From: Tichowtungia aerotolerans
GTDB taxonomy: Bacteria > Verrucomicrobiota > Kiritimatiellia > Kiritimatiellales > Tichowtungiaceae
DNA: 64,000 nt
NCBI RefSeq assembly: GCF_009905215.1
Contig: NZ_CP047593.1
Coordinates: 1,492,900 to 1,556,899 of the forward strand
Direction of reading: 5' to 3'
Positions 7,480-15,542 of the stretch are shown one piece after another (within the stretch, counting starts at the first letter, position 1; the number at the start of each line of letters is the position of its first letter). Position numbers and translations under genes: made by a program. Below the pieces are notes generated by a model. That model ran no database searches. It worked only from the letters and a program-made list of their open reading frames with translations, and was not told where the DNA came from.

Positions 7480-8658
7480 ATGTGGAACAATGTAGAAGCC
7501 GCCCCCGCCGACCCGATCCTCGGACTGACCGAAGCATTCAAAAGCGATTCCCGCGCCGACAAAGTCAATCTCGGCGTTGGAGTCTATCAGGATAAAGAGG
7601 GCTGTACGCCCGTCCTCGATGCGGTCAAGCAAGCCGAAAAGATCCTTCTCGAAAACGAAACCACGAAATCCTATATGCCGATCAGCGGAGCAACCGCTTA
7701 CGCAGCTGAGGTTCAGAAAATGATCTTCGGCGTAGAAAGCAACCGCGCCGCAACCGTTCACACGCCCGGCGGAACGGGGGCTCTGCGCCTCGCGGGTGAA
7801 CTGTTCAAGGATTTCAGTTCAAAGACCGTCTGGGTCAGCAATCCGACCTGGGCTAACCACAAAAACATTTTTGCAGCCGCCGGCCTGTCCATCAAAGAGT
7901 ACCCGTACTACTGTCCGGCAACCAAGGCTCTGGACGAAGAGGCATTCTTCGCCGCGCTCGAAACCGTTCCGGCGGGCGACTGCGTTCTGCTGCACGTCTG
8001 CTGCCACAACCCGACCGGCGTCGACCTTTCTGTTGATCAGTGGAACCGGGTCGCAAAACTCGCCGTCGACAAAGGATGGACCGCTCTGCTTGACTTCGCC
8101 TATCAGGGGTTCAGCGTCAGCATCGAAGCGGACCGCGCCGGCGCCGAAGCTTTTCTGGCCTCCGGCGCGGACTTTATGGTCGCCAGCTCGTTCTCGAAAA
8201 ACTTCGGTCTCTACCGCGAACGCACCGGCGCACTGACCGTCGTCGGCACCAACACGGACGCCGCGGCGGTTGCCATGAGCCACATGAAACGCAACGCACG
8301 CGTTCTGTGGTCGAACCCGCCGGCACATGGGGGTCAAATCGTCACAACCATCCTGCAGAACCGGGAACTCTCTCAGCTCTGGGTCAGCGAGCTCGGCGCC
8401 ATGCACGACCGCATCGCCCAGACCCGGGCGGCTCTGGCCGATGGTCTGGCTGAACGCGGTGTAGCGATGGACTGCTCCTTCATGACCGCCCAGAAAGGAA
8501 TGTTTTCCTTCAGCGGACTGACCAAAGAACAGGTCCACTTCCTGAAAGAGGAAAAAGCCATTTACATTGTCGATTCCGGCCGCATTAACGTCGCCGGCCT
8601 CACCTCCGGCAACCTGGACCGTGTCTGCAATGCCGTCGCCGAAGCGATGAGCCGCTGA
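7480..8658 (+). CDS. Class I aminotransferase (aspartate/aromatic amino acid type)
   Basis: The 392-residue protein matches the aspartate/tyrosine aminotransferase family in length and order: VNLGVGVYQDKEG near the N-terminus, TPGGTGALR, CCHNPTGVDL, and the PLP-binding lysine in SSFSKNFGLYRERTGAL. Such enzymes move the amino group of aspartate or aromatic amino acids to 2-oxoglutarate in the cytoplasm. The ATG at 7480 has a GGAG ribosome binding site. An in-frame extension to 7405 consists of repeat sequence and was rejected. Confidence 0.92.
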   Translation: MWNNVEAAPADPILGLTEAFKSDSRADKVNLGVGVYQDKEGCTPVLDAVKQAEKILLENETTKSYMPISGATAYAAEVQKMIFGVESNRAATVHTPGGTGALRLAGELFKDFSSKTVWVSNPTWANHKNIFAAAGLSIKEYPYYCPATKALDEEAFFAALETVPAGDCVLLHVCCHNPTGVDLSVDQWNRVAKLAVDKGWTALLDFAYQGFSVSIEADRAGAEAFLASGADFMVASSFSKNFGLYRERTGALTVVGTNTDAAAVAMSHMKRNARVLWSNPPAHGGQIVTTILQNRELSQLWVSELGAMHDRIAQTRAALADGLAERGVAMDCSFMTAQKGMFSFSGLTKEQVHFLKEEKAIYIVDSGRINVAGLTSGNLDRVCNAVAEAMSR

Positions 8659-8679
8659 TTTTCCGTGCCCGGGAACACT

Positions 8680-8740
8680 CCGCCCCGGATTTTCCGGGGT
8701 TTGGAAAAGAGTTTTCCAAACTCCGGAAACCGGCTATTCT
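8680..8740. repeat. Pair of inverted, degenerate palindromes
   Basis: Two related 19-base units around 8690-8730 (TTTTCCGGGGTTTGGAAAA and, inverted, GTTTCCGGAGTTTGGAAAA) face each other and could form a stem. Each is a degenerate form of the TTCCAANNNTTGGAA element. Confidence 0.5.
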
Positions 8741-8765
8741 TGTATCGAAACGTGGAGGTCGCTTT

Positions 8766-9011
8766 ATGAATGACAAGCTGAAACAGCATCTGGAAGAGTT
8801 GCAGAACGAACTGAAGAAGATCGGTTCCGAGAATCCGGTACTGAAAAAACTGGGCGGCGATGTGGATGCCGCATTGGAACAAACCGGCGAAGTTTCCCGG
8901 ACGCTGGCTCATTCGCTGCAGCACGCCGCGGAGGAGTTTGAAACTCACCATCCTCAACTGACAGCCATAATCAACAACATCATGACCTCCCTGAGCAATA
9001 TCGGGATTTAA
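8766..9011 (+). CDS. Small DUF4404-like protein
   Basis: The 81-residue, mostly helical protein begins MNDKLKQHLEELQNELKK and ends with a helix ending SNIGI. Size and pattern resemble DUF4404 proteins, whose function is unknown. GGAGG lies 8 bases upstream of the ATG. It precedes the Tat genes. Confidence 0.65.
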   Translation: MNDKLKQHLEELQNELKKIGSENPVLKKLGGDVDAALEQTGEVSRTLAHSLQHAAEEFETHHPQLTAIINNIMTSLSNIGI

Positions 9012-9145
9012 AATCCGAATGACGAAATACCCGAACACCCGAAACCGGCAAAGGGGGCAGAATTCCTGTTCTGGAACTTTGCCAATGTTTGGAATCTCGT
9101 GCTTCGTGCTTCCTGCGTTTCTGGATTTTCCAGGCTTTGGGTTCT
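9011..9145. repeat. Phrase-like repeat at the 5' end of the TatA-like gene
   Basis: It contains segments such as AAAATCCGAATGACGAAATA and CTCGTGCTTCGTGCTTC, which resemble dispersed intergenic phrases in other bacterial genomes, and two degenerate TTCCAANNNTTGGAA copies. Confidence 0.4.
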
Positions 9146-9489
9146 CTCCGGCATTTATATCTCCGGGAGGCAGTGAATTTCTGCTGATTATGCTGGTGCT
9201 GATTATGCTGTTTGGTGCCAAAGATGCGCCGCGGATTTTCCGCGGCATCCACAACGCGCTGGATAAACTGCAACGCGCCGCGGCCAGCTTCCGCTATAAG
9301 ATCATGTACGGCGATCTTCACCAGGACACACCCTCGGACGATCTGTATGACGTGGATGCAGACTATGTGGATGCAGATGATGAACACGAATGGCAGGAAT
9401 GCCCGGAATCCGAAGAACAGGGTTCTGAATCGGAACCTGAAAAACAGACAGAGAGCCCTGAGTCAGAAAGCTCCAAACCAAAGGCATGA
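9085..9489 (+). CDS. TatA/TatB-like protein with acidic tail
   Basis: A TatA-type segment is clear: GGSEFLLIMLVLIMLFGAKDAPRI is the short membrane helix and hinge, followed by an amphipathic helix and a very acidic tail (DVDADYVDADDEHEW) of about 50 residues. The start is uncertain. ATG at 9085 is used here, GTG at 9106 is possible, and 9019 gives a longer frame. The sequence from about 9011 to 9145 looks like an intergenic repeat rather than an old coding region. The stop overlaps the tatC start (ATGA). It should work with TatC and the second TatA to export folded proteins. Confidence 0.65.
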   Translation: MFGISCFVLPAFLDFPGFGFSPAFISPGGSEFLLIMLVLIMLFGAKDAPRIFRGIHNALDKLQRAAASFRYKIMYGDLHQDTPSDDLYDVDADYVDADDEHEWQECPESEEQGSESEPEKQTESPESESSKPKA

Positions 9490-10277
9490 AGAACCCGCTG
9501 TCCAAACTGAGGGAAAAGCTGAATGCCGAGGATAAGGAACAGCCTTTCCTGGAGCACCTCGAAGAATTTCGCAAAATGCTGATTTGCTGCCTGATTGCGG
9601 TTTCTGTCTGTACTTTAGCCTGCATTCCCCTTGCCCGTCCGCTGCTCAACTGGCTGCAGGCTCCGCTGCTCGAAACCGCGGAAGCAAAAGGGCATACGTT
9701 TGAACTGATCACCACCTCTCCGGTGGAAGGTTTTCTGCAGGTGGTTAAGGTGATTTTTGCCACCGGCGTCCTGCTCAGCCTGCCGCTGCTGATCTTTTTT
9801 ATCGCGCAGTTTGTTGTGCCGGGACTGAAACCCAAGGAACGCAAGGTGCTGATCATCGGCGGTTTTTTTGGCGCACTGCTGTTTGCCGGCGGTGTATCGC
9901 TCTGCTATTTCATTTCCCTGCCGGTGGCCGTGAACATCATGTTTTATTTCAACGACTACCTCGGGACTGTCGCCAACTGGAAGATTGAAAAATATCTTGG
10001 CTTTGTGCTGCACCTGCTGATGGGCTTCGGTCTTGCATTTGAGTTGCCGCTGATTCTGATTTTGCTGGGGCGGCTCGGACTGGTCACCCCGACGCAGCTG
10101 CGGGAGCACCGTCGGCACGTATTCATCGGCATTCTCGTGATGGCCATGCTGCTGACTCCGCCAGATATTGTGACGCAGCTGCAAATGGCGATTCCCTTGT
10201 ATCTGCTTTACGAATGCTGTATAGGAATTCTGCGTCTTTTTGAACGGCGCGACAAACAGAGAGGAACCGAAGAATGA
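9486..10277 (+). CDS. tatC: Twin-arginine translocase subunit TatC
   Basis: The 263-residue protein has six hydrophobic segments and the TatC signature near the N-terminus (PFLEHLEEFRKML). The conserved loop before helix 3 is seen as VPGLKPKERK, and LPLILILLGRLGLVTP and AMLLTPPDIVTQ follow. TatC recognises twin-arginine signal peptides in the inner membrane. It is coupled by ATGA overlaps to the TatA-like gene upstream and tatA downstream. Confidence 0.95.
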   Translation: MKNPLSKLREKLNAEDKEQPFLEHLEEFRKMLICCLIAVSVCTLACIPLARPLLNWLQAPLLETAEAKGHTFELITTSPVEGFLQVVKVIFATGVLLSLPLLIFFIAQFVVPGLKPKERKVLIIGGFFGALLFAGGVSLCYFISLPVAVNIMFYFNDYLGTVANWKIEKYLGFVLHLLMGFGLAFELPLILILLGRLGLVTPTQLREHRRHVFIGILVMAMLLTPPDIVTQLQMAIPLYLLYECCIGILRLFERRDKQRGTEE

Positions 10278-10504
10278 ACATATTCGCATTGATCCCCGGC
10301 ATGCAGGGCGCTCCAGAAATTTTACTGATCGTTTTTGTGGTCATTCTGCTGTTCGGCGGTAAAAAGCTTCCCGAACTCGCCCGTTCGCTCGGCAAAAGCA
10401 TTAACGAGTTCAAACGCGGCCAGACCGAAAGCCTGCCCGAGAAGAAAGAAGAGGACGAGAAATCCGAAGAGTCGGAGGCTGAAGAAAAAAAATCCGAACA
10501 ATAA
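10274..10504 (+). CDS. tatA: Sec-independent translocase protein TatA
   Basis: The 76-residue protein shows the typical TatA layout: a membrane helix (PEILLIVFVVILLFGGKKLPELARSLG), an amphipathic helix (KSINEFKRG) and a charged tail. It overlaps tatC by ATGA and ends the operon before the terminator at 10567. Confidence 0.93.
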   Translation: MNIFALIPGMQGAPEILLIVFVVILLFGGKKLPELARSLGKSINEFKRGQTESLPEKKEEDEKSEESEAEEKKSEQ

Positions 10505-10506
10505 AT

Positions 10507-10521
10507 TTCCAACCGCTGGAA
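10507..10521. repeat. TTCCAANNNTTGGAA copy with one mismatch
   Basis: TTCCAACCGCTGGAA lies directly after the tatA stop codon. Confidence 0.6.
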
Positions 10522-10566
10522 CTCAGCAGGACAGCCCGTCAGGGATGATCTGAAGTTGTTGAAAAG

Positions 10567-10589
10567 CCCCGCGTTTTCGCGGGGTTTTT
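10567..10589 (+). terminator. Rho-independent terminator of the tat operon
   Basis: CCCCGCG/CGCGGGG stem with a TTTT loop followed by five T. A 12-bp direct repeat, ACTCAGCAGGAC, flanks it at 10521-10532 and 10600-10611. Confidence 0.9.
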
Positions 10590-10797
10590 CGTTTCACGGA
10601 CTCAGCAGGACGCTGAATCTGACCGAACGGTTTGATTTGGCCCTGTCTGCAACGATGATGGTATAGAAAGTGGATCTGAATGGCTCCCGAAAGCTCATTG
10701 ATAAGCGATCGACGGGATTCTTTTTGCGCTCATGCCCTTTGAGCCGGCTTCTGAAGGAGGTCTCTGTATGGGGAACCAAACATCTAATCTCCTCTGT

Positions 10798-11889
10798 TCA
10801 TTCATTTTTGAATTCTTCAAGAGTTTTCTGAATAGCATAGTAGGCAGGCTTGGCCTGCATATGTTCATCAAACAGGCAGCCGCGCTTATCACGGTTCCGG
10901 GACCATGCTGTGGCGTCGCTGATATTCCATGTGTTCCAGGTAACTTCTCCGCTTTTGCGGTGGTCAAGCAGGATGTTTAAGACGGCTGCGAATGTATCGG
11001 CCTGTGCACGATAATCGGGCTTCGCGGGATCGAGCCATACGTTCATTTCAGTGATATGGAATGACAGATCGTTCCTGTGTGCCCAGTCGATGAGGGCGTG
11101 CAGCTTGTCTGGATGTCCGGGAATGTTTTCCCATCCGACATCAATATGGGCCTGCCATCCGATGCCGTCGACGCGCAGATGGTTTTCGCGGAGATAGGGG
11201 ACGAGGGCTTTGATTCTGTTCCACATCGCTTCTTCCATGCTGCCGTGCTGATTAATGATTTGCAGGATGTTCGGGGCATATTTATTGGCGATTTTGAAAG
11301 CCTGTTTGATGTAAAGCGGGGGGCGAAGAGGGTGGGTTTCATCGTATCCAATCAGTGGCCACGGGTTTTCCCAGTCCTTGGCGCCATCTTTTGGGCCAAA
11401 CCATTTCCCATTCGGCAGGACGGTTTCGTTGACGACGTCTAGCCATCTGACTTGTGGATTACCGTTGTAACGTTTGCATAATTCGGTCATGAATTCTTCA
11501 AGATTTCGGCTTAATTCCTCTGGAGTGCGGGTATCCTCTTTGGCCCATTCTGAACATTGCGGGCTGATTGGCCCGTGGATCCGAATCAGCTGGCTGTGTT
11601 CTTCGCAGAATTCAATCCAGCTGTCTGCAGCGACCCAGTTCCATTTTCCGGGCCATGGATGGATGCGGTTTTGTTTGAAGTCATTTTCCGGGCAGGCATA
11701 GTTGAATTCGCGGGAAAGAATAGTTCCGGGTCCTTTGTGGAGCTTCTCCTGGCCGGTGGTTCCGCCGATGTAAAAACCATGCAGCGCGGGATTTTTTTCT
11801 ATGATCTCGCGCAGTCGCGGCCCATCCGGTTCCGGAGGGTCGGCAATGGCGTTGGCGCACAGCATAACGGCAGGCAGTATTCTTTTCAT
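10798..11889 (-). CDS. GH10 endo-1,4-beta-xylanase, secreted
   Basis: The 363-residue protein begins with a signal peptide (MKRILPAVMLCANAIA). GH10 features: substrate-site IRIHGPISPQCSEW, the acid/base glutamate in WLDVVNETV, and the nucleophile glutamate in LSFHITEMNVW. GH10 enzymes cut internal xylan bonds with retention. The start at 11889 was chosen because it gives a signal peptide; a longer frame to 11988 does not. It is divergent from the GPH symporter at 12027, with a TTCGCTTTAACA motif between them. Confidence 0.92.
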   Translation of the reverse strand: MKRILPAVMLCANAIADPPEPDGPRLREIIEKNPALHGFYIGGTTGQEKLHKGPGTILSREFNYACPENDFKQNRIHPWPGKWNWVAADSWIEFCEEHSQLIRIHGPISPQCSEWAKEDTRTPEELSRNLEEFMTELCKRYNGNPQVRWLDVVNETVLPNGKWFGPKDGAKDWENPWPLIGYDETHPLRPPLYIKQAFKIANKYAPNILQIINQHGSMEEAMWNRIKALVPYLRENHLRVDGIGWQAHIDVGWENIPGHPDKLHALIDWAHRNDLSFHITEMNVWLDPAKPDYRAQADTFAAVLNILLDHRKSGEVTWNTWNISDATAWSRNRDKRGCLFDEHMQAKPAYYAIQKTLEEFKNE

Positions 11890-11957
11890 GGACCGATTAA
11901 ACCAGAACCTTTGGGGAACAAAAGGCGTTTGGGCACTGTTTTTTCTGCGGAAATCAT

Positions 11958-11969
11958 TGTTAAAGCGAA
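11958..11969 (-). promoter_or_regulatory. TTCGCTTTAACA operator-like motif
   Basis: It lies between the divergent GH10 and symporter genes and is close to TTCGCTTTATCA found upstream of two sulfatase genes. It may be a site for the XylR-type regulator. Confidence 0.35.
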
Positions 11970-12026
11970 TTGATGTTTTTTGGCGCATACGGTTTTAATG
12001 AATCTGTGACAGTTGATAGTCTCTAG

Positions 12027-13481
12027 ATGAAAAAAGCGATGGCAGAACAAACTACAGTGATTGCTCCGCAGGACCGGGTTCCTTTCCGCAAGAAACTGGC
12101 GTATGCGCTGGGCGGACCGGTCGATATTCTTTCGGTCTGGGTGCTGGTCAGCATTGCTTATCCGCTGTTTAACATGGAACTGCAGATGCGGCCGCTTTAT
12201 GTGTCGATCCTGCTGATGTCATTGCGGTTGTGGGACGGTATCATTGATCCGATCATGGGATGTATTTCGGACAATACCCGCACTCGCTGGGGGCGCCGCC
12301 GGCCGTACATTCTGGTTGGAGCCATTCTGGCCGGGCTGGCTTATCCGTTGATTTGGTGGTTTCCTGATGGACTCAGCCAGGAGCAGACTCTGTGGTGGAT
12401 TATCGGTTTCGGGATTCTTTTTTACACCTGCTTTACCGTTTGGGCCATGCCGTACCAAAGTCTGCTGATGGAAATGACCCCGGATTATAACGAACGTACC
12501 CGTGTCACTGAAATTCGCGGTTATCTCCAGACGCTGACCGGTTTTGTAAACGGATGGATCTGGTGGCTGACGTTGCGGCCGCTGTTCCACGTCCAAAGTT
12601 TGGAAACCGGTGAAATGGTCGGCAGTACGCTCAACGGGATGCGCTGGATCAGCCTGGTGATTGCCGGGGTAATCATTCTTTTCGGGGTCATTCCGGCGTT
12701 TTTTGTGAAAGAGCGCTATTATGAAAGCAACCTGACAAAGAATCAGGCCAAGGTGGGCCTGTTTAAAAGCCTGAAGGAAACACTGAGCAACCGGGTGTTT
12801 GTGCTGTTGTGTGCTTTTACGCTTTTCTTTCTGCTCGGTACGGCGATTTTTGACAGCTATGGACGTTATGTCGGCACCTATTATGTGCTGGGTGGTGACT
12901 GGGATCTTGCTTCGCGTTTTTCCGGATATGGAACCGTGGTCTATACCGTTTTCAGTCTTGCGTTCATTCCGGTGTTCCGCTGGCTTTCAGAACGGATCGG
13001 CAAAACAAAATGTCTCGTGATTTCTGTCTGCATGGTGCTCGTCTCTGCCGCGACGACCTGGTGGACGTTTACGCCGGACTTTCCGTACCTAATGCTGCTC
13101 AACACTGTGTTCATCGGTTCCGGTTATGCGGGGCTTTGGCTGATGATTCCATCGATGCAGATTGACGTGGTGGACCTTGATGAGCTCAAGACCGGGGAAC
13201 GGCGTGAGGGCAGTTTTGCAGCTATTTTTTCATGGATACTCAAGCTCAGTTTCTGCGTCGGTTTTCTGATTTCCGGACCGCTTCTGGAGTGGACCGGCTT
13301 TGATGCGGCACTCGGTGGAGAGCAGCCCGAGGCCGTTTTGCGCAACATGCGTATCGGCTATATTGTCATTCCTGTCACGGCATTGATTTTTGCGTTGGCT
13401 CTGCTGAAATTGGTTCATATTTCTCCGGAACGCATGGCCGAAATACGCGCTCAGCTTGAAGCGCGGCGTGGACAAGTCTGA
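12027..13481 (+). CDS. GPH-family sugar:cation symporter (MFS)
   Basis: The 484-residue protein has about 12 hydrophobic segments and the glycoside-pentoside-hexuronide symporter signature after helix 2 (DPIMGCISDNTRTRWGRRRPYIL), plus AMPYQSLLMEMTPDYNERTRV. It would import xylo-oligosaccharides or a related glycoside with a cation across the inner membrane. The genomic setting between two GH10 xylanases supports this. One degenerate TTCCAANNNTTGGAA copy lies at 12591-12605 (encoding QSLE). Confidence 0.88.
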   Translation: MKKAMAEQTTVIAPQDRVPFRKKLAYALGGPVDILSVWVLVSIAYPLFNMELQMRPLYVSILLMSLRLWDGIIDPIMGCISDNTRTRWGRRRPYILVGAILAGLAYPLIWWFPDGLSQEQTLWWIIGFGILFYTCFTVWAMPYQSLLMEMTPDYNERTRVTEIRGYLQTLTGFVNGWIWWLTLRPLFHVQSLETGEMVGSTLNGMRWISLVIAGVIILFGVIPAFFVKERYYESNLTKNQAKVGLFKSLKETLSNRVFVLLCAFTLFFLLGTAIFDSYGRYVGTYYVLGGDWDLASRFSGYGTVVYTVFSLAFIPVFRWLSERIGKTKCLVISVCMVLVSAATTWWTFTPDFPYLMLLNTVFIGSGYAGLWLMIPSMQIDVVDLDELKTGERREGSFAAIFSWILKLSFCVGFLISGPLLEWTGFDAALGGEQPEAVLRNMRIGYIVIPVTALIFALALLKLVHISPERMAEIRAQLEARRGQV

Positions 13482-13586
13482 TGTGCGCGTTATCTTGCTG
13501 GTGTTTTTGTTCATTAGTCTCTTTCTGATAACACCTTGCAGGTTGATAGTTGTTCCTTTTTTTGAAGGGTTTATTTGGAATGCGAG

Positions 13587-13608
13587 TTCGTTTTTTCATA
13601 AAAACGAA
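13587..13608. promoter_or_regulatory. 22-bp palindrome with TTCGTTTTT and AAAAACGAA arms
   Basis: Perfect 9-bp arms with a TCAT centre lie 95 bp upstream of the secreted-protein gene. The left part (TTCGTTTTTTCA) resembles the TTCGCTTTATCA motif of other promoters here. It is probably the operator of the 13.7-23.7 kb operon. Confidence 0.45.
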
Positions 13609-13702
13609 TCCGGTTTTCAGTGAGAAAAAACATAACCAATTTTAAGGAAGAGTCCTATTATAAAGGCGGTTTGAGAGGGAGGTTCAAAAAAAGGAGGATA
13701 AG

Positions 13703-15463
13703 ATGAAGCGATATCTAGTAACTATGATTGTCGCAATGATGGCGACACTGAGCACTTTTGCTCTGCCTCTTGAGTGGTGGGACATGAGTGACACCGCAGG
13801 CACAGACCTGAATGACCTGAGTAACTCAGGAACACTGGCAAGCGTTTGGAACTTCAACACCGTTGGAGCTGTTACAGATGGCAACGGTTTATTTGTTATC
13901 AGCGGAGACAGTGGCACAACGACTCGCAAGATGCCGAAAAAAGGCACTGCCAATGCTGAGGCAGGTGCTGATGTTTATGCATCGCCAATTACGGTTGGAG
14001 CATACAGCCTGACGGTTGATTTCGCGGCATGGAGCCTGGATGCCAGCAGTTTGGGCGACGTTTGGAAGCTCAAAGCACAGGACTCCTCCGGAACGGATAT
14101 TGCAGGGATTGAATTCGGAATGGATTCGACAACGACAGCCCGTCTGCGCATGTGGAACCTTGAAAGCGATGGGGCGGCATATCGGTCTTACAGTTTTGAT
14201 GTAACCAGCGCCTCTGGAACTGTGGCTGAAGTTCAGTTTGATTTTGACAACGGCACGGTTGCATATGTTGTCGATGACGTAGAACAGTACAGTGCAGTCG
14301 ATTTCATTGGTACCGAACTGGCCGGACTGATCTATACAACTTCAGGAGACGGAACGGCTGACTGGGCGACGGCGGCGAGCTCAATCTCCATTGATGCGAT
14401 GGGTCTGGATGTGCTGTCCGGTCCGGCTCCCTCAGAAGATAATCCGGTTATCATCGTGGCTCAGTCTGGAGATACTCTCAATAATGTTCCGGAGACCGTA
14501 ATAATTACAACCTTTGACGCTGATACAGGCGATGTTCTTGTGTTTGGTGCCTCAGGCTCAAATAACAATCACATCCAGCAGGATGCCGTGAACTGGGTTT
14601 CTGCGGACGGCGGTGCTGTTGATGTTACCGTGCTGACCAATAAAGCTGCTGCGGCGATGTGGTACACCACCGTGACCACTGGCGGAACATTTAATGTGGA
14701 ATTCAATAAAACCAACAACTATACCAGCGTGGGGGCCTATCAGATCCGTGCACTGGATCCCGGCAGCCTGCAGCTGGATGTTCAGGGCTCCTATGTGTCG
14801 GGAGACATCAGCAATACGACTGCTGAAACAACCTATAATATCGGGACGGATGCTGCTGTCGGCCTGGTTGAAGTCATCTCAACGACGTCTGCCGGGATCA
14901 CAACAAATGAAGGGGTTACGCTCGACTATGTTAACAGTCCCCCAAAACGGGGTGTCGGCAGTGCTGCCTATACCAACCTTTCATCCCTGATTACAACCTG
15001 GACAACAGACCAGAGTACAGTTGGTTATATCGCCTTAGTCGGGATTGCCGCCTACTTACAGAGTACCAATGTGGTCGCCACGCCGGAGTCGCTTTATGCT
15101 GACTGGCTGGGAGGAGAAACAGTAAATACCAACCTGCTTGAAGATGTTGATGGTGACGGTGTTAACAACCTTGTTGATTACGCGGTCGGCGGAAGTGGTA
15201 ATCTGCCGGTTTCGGCGATGGACGCCAGTTATATGACTTATGTCCACGTGCAGTGGGATGAAACAGAAGCTGCGCTGCGCGGGCTGAGCTATGACGTGCA
15301 AGCGACCAGTAATCTGGTGTCTGGTACATGGAGCACCAACGGAGTTGAGTTTGTTGGCAGTGCAGCCGATACGCCGGCAGCAGGATACCTCACTGTCACC
15401 AACCGTATCCCCGTGTCGGAAATGCAGGACTTCCTTCGTTTGCACATCGAGTTTACCCCGTAA
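13703..15463 (+). CDS. Secreted modular beta-sandwich protein, function unknown
   Basis: The 586-residue protein starts after a strong AAAGGAGGATAAG ribosome binding site and has a signal peptide (MKRYLVTMIVAMMATLSTFA). Residues about 22-240 form a lectin-like beta-sandwich with the same opening pattern (WDMSDTAGTDLNDLSNSG) as two modules of the next gene. Residues about 247-450 resemble the N-terminal domain of the sulfatase at 23820. From residue 463 it has the shared C-terminal module with a calcium-loop-like EDVDGDGVNNLVDYAVGG and a final beta-domain ending FLRLHIEF. No catalytic motif was seen. It may bind xylan at the cell surface. It is first in an operon with GH10 and two GH94 genes. 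Confidence 0.7.
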   Translation: MKRYLVTMIVAMMATLSTFALPLEWWDMSDTAGTDLNDLSNSGTLASVWNFNTVGAVTDGNGLFVISGDSGTTTRKMPKKGTANAEAGADVYASPITVGAYSLTVDFAAWSLDASSLGDVWKLKAQDSSGTDIAGIEFGMDSTTTARLRMWNLESDGAAYRSYSFDVTSASGTVAEVQFDFDNGTVAYVVDDVEQYSAVDFIGTELAGLIYTTSGDGTADWATAASSISIDAMGLDVLSGPAPSEDNPVIIVAQSGDTLNNVPETVIITTFDADTGDVLVFGASGSNNNHIQQDAVNWVSADGGAVDVTVLTNKAAAAMWYTTVTTGGTFNVEFNKTNNYTSVGAYQIRALDPGSLQLDVQGSYVSGDISNTTAETTYNIGTDAAVGLVEVISTTSAGITTNEGVTLDYVNSPPKRGVGSAAYTNLSSLITTWTTDQSTVGYIALVGIAAYLQSTNVVATPESLYADWLGGETVNTNLLEDVDGDGVNNLVDYAVGGSGNLPVSAMDASYMTYVHVQWDETEAALRGLSYDVQATSNLVSGTWSTNGVEFVGSAADTPAAGYLTVTNRIPVSEMQDFLRLHIEFTP

Positions 15464-15483
15464 CCGGCAGAAAAGTCATTGAA

Positions 15484-15505
15484 GGGAGACCCGCTCGGGT
15501 CTCCC
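15484..15505. repeat. Perfect hairpin GGGAGACCCG/CGGGTCTCCC
   Basis: A 10-bp stem with a 2-base loop lies between the secreted-protein gene and the GH10 gene. There is no T-run, so it is more likely an mRNA-processing or partial attenuation hairpin than a full terminator. Confidence 0.6.
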
Positions 15506-15542
15506 CGAAACCCGAGCGATTGTCAGAAGCACGGAGCGAGTG

